A stretch of DNA of 53,107 nt from Acetobacteraceae bacterium. Its GTDB lineage: Bacteria > Pseudomonadota > Alphaproteobacteria > Acetobacterales > Acetobacteraceae. Numbering within the stretch: position 1 is the stretch's first letter; the number at the start of each line of letters is the position of its first letter. The translations under genes were made by a program, and so were the position numbers. Positions 8,610 to 17,045 of this stretch are shown here, in pieces. The notes under the pieces are model-generated. The model saw only the letters and a list, made by a program, of their open reading frames with translations, was not told the origin of the DNA and did not search any database. The stretch is taken from NCBI GenBank assembly GCA_027487385.1, contig JAIYDS010000098.1:1-53107 (forward strand), in the 5' to 3' direction.

Positions 8610-9449
8610 GTGCGGAAGTTATTCGTCATCCTCCTGGGGCTCGGCCTCGCCCTGGCGGCGGGGGGAGCGGTCTGGTTCCTGCGCGAGCCCGCGACCGAGT
8701 CCATCGGAGCATCCACCCTGCCCCGGCTGGACAACCTGCCCCTCCCGCCTGAATTGCCGCGCCTGGCCGATGGTCCCGATTATGACCGGTGCCTCTCCCT
8801 CCTGCGGGACGACCCGGAAGAGGCCATGCGCTTCGCCCAGGCCTGGGATGCGACGGGCGGTGGCGAGGGGGCGCGGCACTGCATCGCGCTGGCCATGCTC
8901 GGCCTGGGCGAGCCCGACCGCGCGGCCGAGCGCCTGGAACGCCTCGGTGCCGCCAGCCGCGCCGGGGGCGTGGCGCGGGCCGCCGTCTTCGGCCAGGCCT
9001 CGCAGGCCTGGATGATGGCGGGTGACCCGAACCGGGCCTTCGCGGCCGCCACCATCGCTCTCACCCTTGCGCCGCAGGATGTGGAATTGCTGGTGGATCG
9101 TTCCGTGGTCCTGGCCTCGATGCGGCGCTACCGCGAATCCATCGAGGATCTGGATTCGGCGCTGGCGCTGGAGCCGGAGCGCGCCGAGGCCTGGGTGCTG
9201 CGCGCCGCGGCGTTACGCCATCTGGAGCGGGTGGACCAGGCCTTCCTCGCCGTCGAACGCGCCCTGGTTCTGGCGCCCGACAATGCCGAAGGGCTGCTGG
9301 AGCGCGGCATCCTCCGGCAATTGCGCGGCGACGTCGCCGGCGCTCGCAATGATTGGCTGCGGGCCATCCAGCTCGCGCCCGACAGCATGGCGGCGGACCT
9401 CGCCGCGCAGAACATCCAGCTGAACGAGTTGGGCCCGCAGCGACGGTAA
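8610..9449 (+). CDS. Membrane-anchored tetratricopeptide repeat protein
   Basis: 279 residues from GTG 8610 (TCTAGG ribosome site 9 bases upstream); a TTG at 8601 would add three residues. The N-terminus RKLFVILLGLGLALAAGGAV is one transmembrane or uncleaved signal segment, so the rest is probably periplasmic. From about residue 135 to the end there are several degenerate TPR units (AATIALTLAPQDVELL, DLDSALALEPERAEAW, AVERALVLAPDNAEGL, DWLRAIQLAPDSMAAD), each with the P at helix end that is typical of TPRs. TPRs bind protein partners; which partner is not indicated. It follows the epimerase by 69 bases and may share its transcript. Confidence 0.7.
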   Translation: MRKLFVILLGLGLALAAGGAVWFLREPATESIGASTLPRLDNLPLPPELPRLADGPDYDRCLSLLRDDPEEAMRFAQAWDATGGGEGARHCIALAMLGLGEPDRAAERLERLGAASRAGGVARAAVFGQASQAWMMAGDPNRAFAAATIALTLAPQDVELLVDRSVVLASMRRYRESIEDLDSALALEPERAEAWVLRAAALRHLERVDQAFLAVERALVLAPDNAEGLLERGILRQLRGDVAGARNDWLRAIQLAPDSMAADLAAQNIQLNELGPQRR

Positions 9450-9576
9450 GGGACCGTTTGAACATGCTGGCGGCGGAGGGTGCACGAGGCTTTTTTCGTC
9501 CCTGGAAGGCACCCGATGCCGGTTGCACCGGCAAGTCAGGCAACGCCTCAGGGACCCGGAAGGCCCTCGCCGCGGA

Positions 9577-10545
9577 TCAATCGGCCTGGACGCGGAATTC
9601 CCGCACCAGGCCGCCCCATTGCGCGATCTGCCGCTCCAGGAAGGGGGCGAAGACGCTCTTGTCGGCCAGCACCACGCGGGCCTGCTGGGCCTCCGTCATG
9701 GTGCGGGCCACCCGCTCTTCCTGGAAGGATTCCCGCAACGCGGTGAACATGCGCGCCTGGATGGCCTCCGGCGTGCCATGGGGGGCGAAGACGCCCCACC
9801 AGGCCTCGGCCTCCAGCCCGGCGAAGCCGCCTTCCACCGCCGTCGGCACGTCGCGCAGCTGGGGCAGCCGCTCGGGGCCGAACTGCACCACGGGGCGCAG
9901 CGTGCCGCCGGCGATGTGCGGGGCCACGACGGCGGCACTGCCGATCATCATCTCCACATGGCCGGCCACCGTGTCATTCACCGCGAGCCCGCCGCCGCGA
10001 TAGGGCACATGCGCCATACGGATGCCGGTCCGCGCGCCCAGCATGATCATGGTCAGATGGCCGATCGTGCCATTGCCGGTGCTGCCGTAATTCACAGCAT
10101 CGGGTCGCGCGCGGGCGGCGGCCACCACATCGGCCAGGCTGCGATAGGGCTTGTCCGGCCGGGTGGCGATCACATAGGGCGCGCCGCCGATCAGCATGAC
10201 AGGATCGAGATCGCGCGTCAGGTTGAAGGGCAGGTTGGGCAGCAGGGCCGGCAGCGTCGCGTGGCTGTCGAAGGTGAGGAGCCAGGTTTGTCCATCAGGC
10301 CGCGCCGTCGCCACCACTTGGGTGCCGAGGGAACCGGCGGCCCCGCTGCGATTCTCTACCACCACGGGCACGCCCAGGCGCTGCGAGAGGCCGGGTGCGG
10401 CGAGCCGCGCCACCGCATCCGTGCTGCCGCCGGGCGCGAAGGGAACCACGATGCGAATGCTGCCCGCGGGCCAGGTTTGCGCAGCCGCAATGGTGGGCGC
10501 GGCAAGGACGGCGCCAAGCGTCGCGCGGCGTGTGAAGCGGATCAT
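9577..10545 (-). CDS. Bug/TctC-family tripartite tricarboxylate transporter binding protein
   Basis: 322 residues with a signal peptide (MIRFTRRATLGAVLAAPTIA, cleavage after AQ-like AAAQT). The mature protein starts WPAGSIRIVVPFAPGGSTD, the Bug signature. Further family blocks are VVVENRSGAAGSLGTQVV, VNYGSTGNGTIGHL and MAHVPYRGGGLAVND. Bug proteins bind small carboxylates or amides in the periplasm. Membrane partners TctA/TctB are not nearby, which is usual for this expanded family. It sits 12 bases behind a second Bug gene in a three-gene minus-strand operon. The ligand cannot be told from sequence. Confidence 0.9.
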   Translation of the reverse strand: MIRFTRRATLGAVLAAPTIAAAQTWPAGSIRIVVPFAPGGSTDAVARLAAPGLSQRLGVPVVVENRSGAAGSLGTQVVATARPDGQTWLLTFDSHATLPALLPNLPFNLTRDLDPVMLIGGAPYVIATRPDKPYRSLADVVAAARARPDAVNYGSTGNGTIGHLTMIMLGARTGIRMAHVPYRGGGLAVNDTVAGHVEMMIGSAAVVAPHIAGGTLRPVVQFGPERLPQLRDVPTAVEGGFAGLEAEAWWGVFAPHGTPEAIQARMFTALRESFQEERVARTMTEAQQARVVLADKSVFAPFLERQIAQWGGLVREFRVQAD

Positions 10546-10557
10546 GTTTCCCCCTGA

Positions 10558-11514
10558 TTATTCCAGCCGGGCACCGGTGGCCGCCACGATGGGCCGCCAC
10601 TTCGCCTGCTCGGCCGCGATGTAGTCGCGGCTTTGGGCCGGCGACAAGCGCCCGCCCACTTCAAAGCCAGCCGCCTCAAGCTCGGCGCGGAATTCGGCCA
10701 CGGCGAGGGTGGCGGTGATGGCCTCCGCCAGCCGGGCACGGATCGGCTCCGGCGTGCCCACCGGCAGCATGACGGCGAGCCAGACCGCGGCCTCGAAACC
10801 GGGAAGGCCCAGCGCCTCGGCCACCGTCGGCACCTCGGGCACCAGCGGGCTGCGGGCGCTGGAGGCCACAGCGAGCATCCGGGCGCGGCCAGCGCGATGC
10901 TGCTCCAGCGTCGTCGCCACCGTATCGGTCAGCGCGTCCAGGTGGCCGCCCAGCAGATCCGCCATGGCCGGCGCGCTGCCGCGATAGGGGACATGCTCGA
11001 TATCCACCCCCGCCTCGCGCTTGAACAGCTCAAACGACATATGCAGGTAGCTGCCGGTGCCAGGCGAGCCATAGCGCAAGCCCCCCGGCCGCGCGCGGGC
11101 GGCGGCGACCAGCGCGGGCAGGCTCTCCGCCACGCCGGGCCGCACCACGAAGGCGACGGTGGCTGCCCCCGGGATGGCCACGGGCAGGAAATCGCGCAGC
11201 GGGTCGAATTGCGGGCGCTCCGAGAGCAGCGGGTAGAGGCCGAGCGTGCTGGCCGTGCCGAAGAGCATGGTCTGCCCATCGGGCCGGGCGCGCGCCGCCT
11301 CCAGCGTGCCGATGGCCCCCGCCGCGCCGGCCCGATTCTCGACCACCACGGGCTGGCCGAGTTGCGCCGGCAGCCGGGCGGCGAGGCGGCGGGCGAAGAC
11401 ATCCGTCGCGCCGCCCGGCGGAAAGGGCACGATCATCCGCAGCGGGCGATCCGGCCAGCTTTGCGCCAGGGCCGGCGTGGCAAGCGTGGCCGCGAGGAGC
11501 GCGCGGCGCTTCAC
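10558..11514 (-). CDS. Bug/TctC-family tripartite tricarboxylate transporter binding protein
   Basis: 318 residues with a short signal peptide (MKRRALLAATLATPALAQS). The mature start WPDRPLRMIVPFPPGGATD and the blocks VVVENRAGAAGAIGTLEAA, LRYGSPGTGSYLHMS and EHVPYRGSAPAMADLLGG define the Bug family. Its ATG overlaps the stop of the upstream GlcG/HbpS-like gene by 4 bases (ATGA), and the next Bug gene follows after 12 bases. The two Bug proteins are only moderately alike, so they probably bind different ligands rather than being a recent tandem copy. Confidence 0.9.
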   Translation of the reverse strand: MKRRALLAATLATPALAQSWPDRPLRMIVPFPPGGATDVFARRLAARLPAQLGQPVVVENRAGAAGAIGTLEAARARPDGQTMLFGTASTLGLYPLLSERPQFDPLRDFLPVAIPGAATVAFVVRPGVAESLPALVAAARARPGGLRYGSPGTGSYLHMSFELFKREAGVDIEHVPYRGSAPAMADLLGGHLDALTDTVATTLEQHRAGRARMLAVASSARSPLVPEVPTVAEALGLPGFEAAVWLAVMLPVGTPEPIRARLAEAITATLAVAEFRAELEAAGFEVGGRLSPAQSRDYIAAEQAKWRPIVAATGARLE

Positions 11515-12005
11515 AGCCCGGCCTCCTGCCAGCCCGGCGCGGGCTCCGCCGGGTGGGCGCCCAACCCCGCCGCGCGAATGCCCATGATGGCCGCGTATTC
11601 ATCCCGGTCCGAGGCATCGCCCGAGACGCCCACCGCGCCGATCGCCTGGCCCAGCGCATCCAGGATCAGCACGCCGCCGGGGACGGGAATGAAGCGGCCA
11701 TCGCTCGCCGCGGCGATGGCGGATTGGAAGGCCACGCGCTCCTTCAGCCGATCGCGCACGACGCGGCTCCCGATGCCCATGCCGAGTGCCGCCTGGGCCT
11801 TGCCGCGGGCGATCTCGAAGCGCAGCACGCCGCAGCCATCCTCGCGCCGGAAGGCGACAAGCTGCGCGCCGGCATCGAGCACGGCCACGGCCAGCGGCAG
11901 GAGGTTGGCGGCGCGGGCGGCGGCGAGGGTGCCGTTCAGCACCGCCTCGGCCTCCGTCATGCGCAGCGCAGAGGCCACGGGAACCAGGAAATAGCCTTCG
12001 GCCAT
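11511..12005 (-). CDS. GlcG/HbpS family (DUF336) protein
   Basis: 164 residues from the ATG at 12005, which has a GGAGGA ribosome site about 9 bases upstream; the frame extends further but without similarity. The sequence LNGTLAAARAANLLPLAVAVLDAGAQLVAFRREDG, read in parts, then ARGKAQAALGMG and GGVLILDALGQAIGAVGVSGD, is the GlcG/HbpS fold seen in haem-binding HbpS, in the glycolate-operon protein GlcG and in PduO C-terminal domains. The exact role is unknown for most members. As the first gene of the operon with two Bug proteins it may help handle the imported compound. No signal peptide is evident. Confidence 0.82.
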   Translation of the reverse strand: MAEGYFLVPVASALRMTEAEAVLNGTLAAARAANLLPLAVAVLDAGAQLVAFRREDGCGVLRFEIARGKAQAALGMGIGSRVVRDRLKERVAFQSAIAAASDGRFIPVPGGVLILDALGQAIGAVGVSGDASDRDEYAAIMGIRAAGLGAHPAEPAPGWQEAGL

Positions 12006-12075
12006 GAATGCGTGTCCTCCGGGACTTCGTTGCGGCAACGCTACCCCATCGCCGCGCCCGGCGGGAGAGTGCGGC

Positions 12076-12089
12076 TTGATCCGGCGCAA
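12076..12089 (+). promoter_or_regulatory. Candidate FixK/FNR-type box
   Basis: TTGATCCGGCGCAA fits the FixK2 14-mer TTG(A/C)-N6-(T/G)CAA exactly and the FNR box at 8 of 10 defined positions. It lies 105 bases upstream of the CBS-BON gene and 71 bases upstream of the divergent GlcG-Bug operon. FNR/FixK control of CBS and stress genes under low oxygen is common in Alphaproteobacteria. A single short match may be chance. Confidence 0.4.
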
Positions 12090-12193
12090 GGCGGAACGGC
12101 GCGAAGCTTCCTAAACAGGGTCAACCGCGCAACCTCTCGCCCGTTCCATCCTCGGGCGCGCAGGACGCGGAAAAGCCGGAAGGACGCCAAACG

Positions 12194-12886
12194 ATGAAAT
12201 CCAAGGACCTGATGACCACGAACCCCGTGGTGATCTCCCCCGAAACACCCGTCGCCGCCGTGGCGGAACTGCTGGCCGCGCGCGGCATTTCCGCCGTGCC
12301 GGTGGTGGACGCCGAGGGGGTGCCGCTCGGCATTGTCACCGAGGGCGACCTGATCCGTCGCCTGGCCGAGCACGCGCCGGGGCCGCTGACCTGGTTCCTC
12401 GACCTCTTCGCCAGTTCGACGCCGTTGATCGAGCGCTTCGCCAAGGCGCATGGCAAGACGGCGCGGGATGTGATGTCGAAGAACCTCATCACCGTCAGCG
12501 AAACCGAAACCGCCGAGCGCATCGCGGAGCTGATGGAGGCGAACCACATCCGGCGCGTGCTGGTGGTGAAGGGCGGGCGCCTGGTCGGCATCGTCAGCCG
12601 GGCCGATCTGCTGCGCGCCATCCTGCGCGGCGAGATGACGCCCCAGGAAAGCTTTGACGATCACGGAATCCAGCTGGCGCTGGTCAAGGCGATGCGCGCG
12701 CAGCCCTGGGTGGACATCTACTGGATCTACCCCTCGGTGAAGGCGGGGACGGTCACCTTCCACGGCTTCGCCCGCAACGACGCCGTCCGTGAGGGCCTTG
12801 CCATCATGGCGCGGGAGATCCCGGGCGTGAAAGCGGTGGATGACCAAATGACGCCCATGCCGCTGATCCTGCGGGCAAGTTTCTGA
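12194..12886 (+). CDS. CBS-domain protein with C-terminal BON domain
   Basis: 230 residues. Residues about 1-60 (MKSKDLMTTNPVVISPETPV, then LGIVTEGDLIRRL) and 93-145 (ARDVMSKNLITVSETET, then LVGIVSRADLLRAIL) are a tandem CBS pair, which normally senses adenosine nucleotides. Residues about 155-222 (GIQLALVKAMRAQPW, GTVTFHGFARNDA, IPGVKAVDDQM) form a BON domain, often linked to membranes or lipid. There is no signal peptide, so it is cytoplasmic. AAGGA precedes the ATG by about 10 bases. CBS-BON proteins are often stress- or oxygen-regulated, in line with the FixK-like box upstream; the actual target is unknown. A perfect hairpin follows the stop. Confidence 0.88.
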   Translation: MKSKDLMTTNPVVISPETPVAAVAELLAARGISAVPVVDAEGVPLGIVTEGDLIRRLAEHAPGPLTWFLDLFASSTPLIERFAKAHGKTARDVMSKNLITVSETETAERIAELMEANHIRRVLVVKGGRLVGIVSRADLLRAILRGEMTPQESFDDHGIQLALVKAMRAQPWVDIYWIYPSVKAGTVTFHGFARNDAVREGLAIMAREIPGVKAVDDQMTPMPLILRASF

Positions 12887-12937
12887 CGCTTGGGGTGGAA
12901 GCACCCGGGCGATGGATCAGCCTCTCAAACGGGTGGA

Positions 12938-12966
12938 ACCGTGATCCGCCAAAAGCGGATCACGGT
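12938..12966 (+). terminator. Perfect 12-bp inverted repeat after the CBS-BON gene
   Basis: ACCGTGATCCGC (12938-12949) and GCGGATCACGGT (12955-12966) pair without mismatch around the loop CAAAA. It starts 52 bases after the CBS-BON stop. No T-run follows on either strand, so it may be a Rho-dependent or bidirectional terminator, or a mobile palindromic repeat, rather than a standard intrinsic terminator. Confidence 0.5.
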
Positions 12967-13033
12967 CTGGCACGGCCATTCCCAAAGGCGGGTTTCGCCC
13001 CATATCGCGTGAGGGCGTGGCAGGGGGCGAAAC

Positions 13034-13243
13034 ATGCAGGACGAGACAGGGCAGCAGCGCGAGGTGACGATCGCCGGCAAGTTCCTGGGCCTGGGGATCG
13101 TCGGCTGTACCGTCATCTACTGCATCTTCCTGGAGAAGTTCGGCACGCCGGAATCTCAGGCGAAGATGCTCTGGTATCTTCTCGGCGCATTGGCAGCGGG
13201 CATCATCATCCCGCTGCTCTTCTGCCGCCGACCGGTGCGTTGA
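13034..13243 (+). CDS. Small predicted inner-membrane protein
   Basis: 69 residues. A polar start (MQDETGQQREVTIAG) is followed by two hydrophobic segments, about 17-33 (FLGLGIVGCTVIYCIFL) and 46-63 (WYLLGALAAGIIIPLLF), and a basic end CRRPVR. A clear AGGGGGCG ribosome site lies 4-10 bases before the ATG, and the composition is that of a real membrane protein rather than a shadow frame. I do not recognise the family. It is alone on its strand, between the CBS-BON gene and the convergent liv binding protein. Confidence 0.6.
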   Translation: MQDETGQQREVTIAGKFLGLGIVGCTVIYCIFLEKFGTPESQAKMLWYLLGALAAGIIIPLLFCRRPVR

Positions 13244-13282
13244 GCGACCCGGGCGGGAGAACACGCCCGGGCGCGCGCCGCA

Positions 13283-14491
13283 TCAGAGTGCCGCACCCTC
13301 GATCACATTGCCGAAGCGCACCCAGCCCGTGCCGTTCCAGCGCTGCAGCTGCATCTGGCGGATCACGTTGAAGTTATTGGGCTGGGTCTGCACCTTCACC
13401 CCCGGCAGCAGCGTGGCGATGTCCATCGGCGCGATGTTCGCCGCCTGGCGCATCACATTTTCGCGGCTGAAGTCGTTGCCACATTGCCGCAGCACCTGGA
13501 TCATGGTGGTGCCGACGCCATAGCCATAGGTGAAGTTGTTATCCGTTAGGTCGCCGCCGGGCACGAAGCGCTGCATGAAGCCGCGCCACTCATTCATGCC
13601 CGGATCATTGGCCCAGGCCGGGTCGCTCTGGTCCTTCCGGTAGTCGGAGGTGATGAGGCCGATACCGCGCTCCGGCCCCGCCGGCTGCATCACGGCGCCG
13701 ACCGAGACCGAGACATTGGTCATGAACATCATCGGCCGCCAGCCGATGTCATGCACGCGGCGGATCGCCTGGGCGGCAAAGCGCGGGATGATGCCGCAGA
13801 TCAGCACATCCGCGCCGCTCGCCTGGAGCTGGACGATCTGGCTGTCCACCGTCGGGTCCGTCGCCTCGTTGGTGGCGGTGCGGACCATGGAATCGAAGCG
13901 CGGGCCCAGCACGTCGCGCACGCCGTTCAGGTAATCACGGCCGAAGTCATCATTCTGGTAGAGCAGCGCGATGCGCGCATTGGGGCGCGTCTCCAGGATG
14001 TGCTTGGCGTAGATCTGCGCCTCGACGCGATAGCTGGGCTGCCAGCCAATGGTCCAGGGGAATTCTCGCGGATTGGCCCATTTGTCGGCGCCCGTCGCGA
14101 GGAAGAGATGCGGCACGCGGCGCTGGTTCATGTAGCGGTGCACGGCATTGTTGGTGGGCGTGCCGAGCTGGTTGAAGGTGAAGGCGACGCGGTCCTGCTC
14201 GATCAGGCGGCGCGTCTGCTCCAGCGTGCGCGGCGGCGAATAGGCATCGTCATAGACGGTGAAGTTGATGCGGCGCCCCGCCACGCCGCCCTCATCATTC
14301 AGCCGCCGGAACATGGCGGTGAGGCAGGTGGAGATCACCGAATAGGCCGAGGCCGGGCCGGAGAGCGAATTGGTGCTGCCGATGCGGATTTCGGTTGCCG
14401 TCACGCCCGGCGCTTCCTGCGCGGGGGCGATGTTCGGCGTGGCCAAAGTGGCGCCGGAGGCGATGAGGATACTGCGACGAGTGGTGCTCAT
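13283..14491 (-). CDS. Branched-chain amino acid-type ABC transporter substrate-binding protein
   Basis: 402 residues from the ATG at 14491, with GGGAGGG about 8 bases upstream; the longer open frame overlaps livM and is not used. The signal peptide has a twin-arginine look (STTRRSILIASGATLATPNIAPA). The mature protein has VTATEIRIGSTNSLSGPASAY and the Peripla_BP_6 features DDAYSPPRTLEQTRRLIEQD and IALLYQNDDFGRDYLNGV. It is the last gene of the livGFHM run and overlaps livM by 4 bases. The family also imports aromatic acids, amides or urea, so the substrate is open. The nearby gcl and IclR genes hint at, but do not prove, a C2-acid or aromatic ligand. Confidence 0.92.
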   Translation of the reverse strand: MSTTRRSILIASGATLATPNIAPAQEAPGVTATEIRIGSTNSLSGPASAYSVISTCLTAMFRRLNDEGGVAGRRINFTVYDDAYSPPRTLEQTRRLIEQDRVAFTFNQLGTPTNNAVHRYMNQRRVPHLFLATGADKWANPREFPWTIGWQPSYRVEAQIYAKHILETRPNARIALLYQNDDFGRDYLNGVRDVLGPRFDSMVRTATNEATDPTVDSQIVQLQASGADVLICGIIPRFAAQAIRRVHDIGWRPMMFMTNVSVSVGAVMQPAGPERGIGLITSDYRKDQSDPAWANDPGMNEWRGFMQRFVPGGDLTDNNFTYGYGVGTTMIQVLRQCGNDFSRENVMRQAANIAPMDIATLLPGVKVQTQPNNFNVIRQMQLQRWNGTGWVRFGNVIEGAAL

Positions 14492-15444
14492 GATGTTTCC
14501 CTCCCAGGAATGATGCGTTTCTTGGTGGTGAGGCGATGGACCAGCCCGGCCACACCGGCGGGCAGGACAAAGAGGAAGAGGATGAGGATGGCGCCGTAGA
14601 TCACCCCCGGCGCCGAGCGGCTGATCGCCTCGGCCAGGTTGGGCACGAAGAGCACGAAAAGCCCGCCGAAGACCGAGCCGAGGATCGAGCCCACGCCGCC
14701 CACCACCATCCCCACGAAGAGGCTGATGGAAAGGGTGAAGGTGAAGCTGTCCGGTGCCACAAACTCCACCACCGCGGCCGAGAGCGAGCCCGCCATGCCG
14801 GTGATGATGGCACTCACCGCGAAGGTGCGCGTCTTGATGCTGGCGAGGTCCATGCCCATCGCCTCGGCCGCAGTTGGGTTGTCCCGCACCGCCATCATGG
14901 CGCGGCCGATGCGGCCGCGCAGCAGGTTGGCCGTCAGCAGGTAACACAGGCCCGCGACCAGCAGCGCCACCACATACATGTACTGGTCGGGCGAGAGCTT
15001 CAGCCATTCCGGCGCCTCGGGCTTCAACAGAAACAGACCCTGCACGCCGCCCGTCCAGGCCTCGACGGATTTGTGCTTGAGGATCTGCGGCACAGCGACG
15101 GCCAGCGCGAAGGTGGTCAGCGCGAGGTAAAGCCCACCCAGCCGCAGCGCGGGAAAGCCCACGCCCCATCCCACCGTGCCGCAGACCAGGGCCGAGATGG
15201 GCAGCGTCGCCCAGAAGGACCAGTCATAGAGCGACATCGGAATCGCCGTGGCATAGGCGCCGACCGCGAAGAAGGCGCCATGGCCGAGCGAGATCTGCCC
15301 GTTATAGCCGGTGACGATGTTCAGCCCGAGCACGGCCAGCGCCATGATCACGGCCAGCGTGAGCTGGAAGAGATGGAAGCTTTCCAGCACCCAGAGCGGC
15401 AGGAGGGCCAGGGCGAGTCCGCCGGCGAAGAGCAAGGGCTTCAT
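14488..15444 (-). CDS. livM: Branched-chain amino acid-type ABC transporter permease LivM
   Basis: 318 residues from the ATG at 15444 (MKPLLFAGGLALALLPLWVL). About nine hydrophobic segments are visible. LivM family marks are GLNIVTGYNGQISLGHGAF near residues 40-58, GLYLALTTFALA near 105, AMMAVRDNPTAAEAMGMD near 185-202 (the EAA-like loop that contacts the ATPase) and FVGMVVGGVGSILGSVFGG near 245. It forms the inner-membrane channel with LivH. The livH stop is 4 bases upstream and the binding-protein gene overlaps its end, so the set is one operon. Confidence 0.93.
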   Translation of the reverse strand: MKPLLFAGGLALALLPLWVLESFHLFQLTLAVIMALAVLGLNIVTGYNGQISLGHGAFFAVGAYATAIPMSLYDWSFWATLPISALVCGTVGWGVGFPALRLGGLYLALTTFALAVAVPQILKHKSVEAWTGGVQGLFLLKPEAPEWLKLSPDQYMYVVALLVAGLCYLLTANLLRGRIGRAMMAVRDNPTAAEAMGMDLASIKTRTFAVSAIITGMAGSLSAAVVEFVAPDSFTFTLSISLFVGMVVGGVGSILGSVFGGLFVLFVPNLAEAISRSAPGVIYGAILILFLFVLPAGVAGLVHRLTTKKRIIPGRETS

Positions 15445-15448
15445 GCGC

Positions 15449-16321
15449 TCAGACCCGGCTGAAGACGACGCGGCCGAAGAGGCCCGAAGGCCGCACGACC
15501 AGAACGCCAATGATGATGACCAGCGCCACGGTGAGCTTTAGCTCCGTGCCCACCACATAGGCGCCGGCCAGGTTCTCCAGCACGCCCACCATGAAGCCGC
15601 CGATGACCGCGCCTGTCGGGTTGTCGATGCCGCCCAGCAAGGCGCCGGCGAAGGCATAGAGCAGGATCCCCAGCATCATGTTGGGGTCGAGGAACACGGC
15701 GGGTGCCACCATCATCCCCGCCACCGAGCCGATGGCCGCCGCCAGCCCCCAGCCCAGCGCCAGCATCCAGCCGACGCGAATGCCCACCAGACGTGCCGAG
15801 CGCGGATTGTAGGCGGCCGCCCGCATGGCGAGGCCGAGCGAGGTATGCGCGAAGAAAAGATAGACCAGGATCAGAACCGCCAGCGTCACCGCCGTGCTGC
15901 CCAGCTCATGCGCCGAAACGAGGCCGCCGAAGAGCAGCCCGTCGCTCTGGAAAGGCGTGGGGAAAGCCTTTGTGGTATGGCCGAAGATCCAGCCGGTGCC
16001 ATTGCTGATGATGAGCAGCATGCCGATGAAGACGCCCACATGCGTCAGGACCGGCGCATTCTGCACCGGCCGCATCAGGAGGCGCTCCACCAGCGCGCCG
16101 ATGATGAAGGAGACGACGAGCGTCGCGAAGAAGGCCACCCAATAGGGCAACCCCGCCTGGATCATGGTCAGCGCGATGAAGGTGGAGAGGGTCGCCATCT
16201 CCCCTTGCGCGAAGTTCACGTGATGCGTGGCCTGGTAGATCATCACCAGAGCGAGCGCGACCGAGGCATAGATGCCACCCGTCGCGATGCCGGCGATCAG
16301 CTGATGCGCGAAACCATCCAT
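15449..16321 (-). CDS. livH: Branched-chain amino acid-type ABC transporter permease LivH
   Basis: 290 residues from the ATG at 16321 (MDGFAHQLIAGIATGGIYAS). Family marks are ALALVMIYQATHHVNFAQGE near residues 20-40, the coupling loop GLAMRAAAYNPRSARLVGI near 180-198 and LLGGIDNPTGAVIGGF near 235-250, with eight or so membrane segments. It pairs with LivM and the ATPases LivF and LivG. It lies 4 bases from the livF stop and 4 bases from livM. Confidence 0.93.
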   Translation of the reverse strand: MDGFAHQLIAGIATGGIYASVALALVMIYQATHHVNFAQGEMATLSTFIALTMIQAGLPYWVAFFATLVVSFIIGALVERLLMRPVQNAPVLTHVGVFIGMLLIISNGTGWIFGHTTKAFPTPFQSDGLLFGGLVSAHELGSTAVTLAVLILVYLFFAHTSLGLAMRAAAYNPRSARLVGIRVGWMLALGWGLAAAIGSVAGMMVAPAVFLDPNMMLGILLYAFAGALLGGIDNPTGAVIGGFMVGVLENLAGAYVVGTELKLTVALVIIIGVLVVRPSGLFGRVVFSRV

Positions 16322-16325
16322 GTGG

Positions 16326-17045
16326 TCAGTACCCCAGATAGGCGCGGCGGATGGCCTCATCCTGCCGGATTTCGGCGGCGGGGCCGGAGGTGACGATGTG
16401 GCCGGTCTCCAGCAGATAGGCGCGGTCTGCGAGTTCGAGGGCCAAGTTCGCGTTCTGCTCGACCAGCAGGATGCCCACGCCGCTCTCCTCGCGGATGCGC
16501 CGCATGATGCCGAAAATTTCCTGCACGATGAGCGGCGCCAGGCCGAAAGAGGGCTCGTCCAGCAGCAGCAGCTTCGGCCGCATCAGCAGGGCGCGGGCGA
16601 TGGCGAGCATCTGCTGCTCGCCGCCCGAAAGCGTGCCGGCCTGCTGCTTCCAGCGCTGCTTCAGGCGCGGGAACCATTCCCACATCCGCGCGAAATCGGC
16701 CTGCACCTCGGCATCCCGCCGGGTATAGGCGCCGAGCTTGAAATTCTCCTCGACGGTCAGTTCCATGAAGGTGCCGCGGCCATCGGGCACATGGGCCACG
16801 CCAAGCCGGGCGATGTCCTCCGTCGCCATGCCGGTGATGCGATTCCCTCGGAAGAGCACATCGCCCTCAATGCGGATCATGCCGCAGACGGCGCGCAGCG
16901 TGGTGGTCTTGCCAGCGCCATTGGCGCCGAGCAGGGCGGTCACGCTGCCCTCCTCCACCAGGAAATCCAGGCCGTGCAGCACCTGGATGGGGCCATAGCC
17001 GCCCCGCAGATTCCTCACCTCAAGCAGCATGCGCGTCATGCCCAT
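16326..17045 (-). CDS. livF: Branched-chain amino acid-type ABC transporter ATPase LivF
   Basis: 239 residues. It has Walker A GANGAGKTT near 39-47, the LivF-type HVPDGRGTFMELTVEENF near 85-102, the signature LSGGEQQMLAIARAL near 139-153, Walker B LLLLDEPSFGLAP near 159-171 and the switch His replaced in the usual LivF way by LLVEQN near 190. It hydrolyses ATP at the inner face of the transporter. The start lies inside the end of livG (26-base overlap), indicating coupled translation. Confidence 0.94.
   Translation of the reverse strand: MGMTRMLLEVRNLRGGYGPIQVLHGLDFLVEEGSVTALLGANGAGKTTTLRAVCGMIRIEGDVLFRGNRITGMATEDIARLGVAHVPDGRGTFMELTVEENFKLGAYTRRDAEVQADFARMWEWFPRLKQRWKQQAGTLSGGEQQMLAIARALLMRPKLLLLDEPSFGLAPLIVQEIFGIMRRIREESGVGILLVEQNANLALELADRAYLLETGHIVTSGPAAEIRQDEAIRRAYLGY

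Noticed and set aside
9518-9532. Hairpin GCCGGT-TGC-ACCGGC between the TPR gene and the Bug gene
   Set aside because: Only 6 bp, with no T-run on either strand at the right distance. Too weak to call a terminator.
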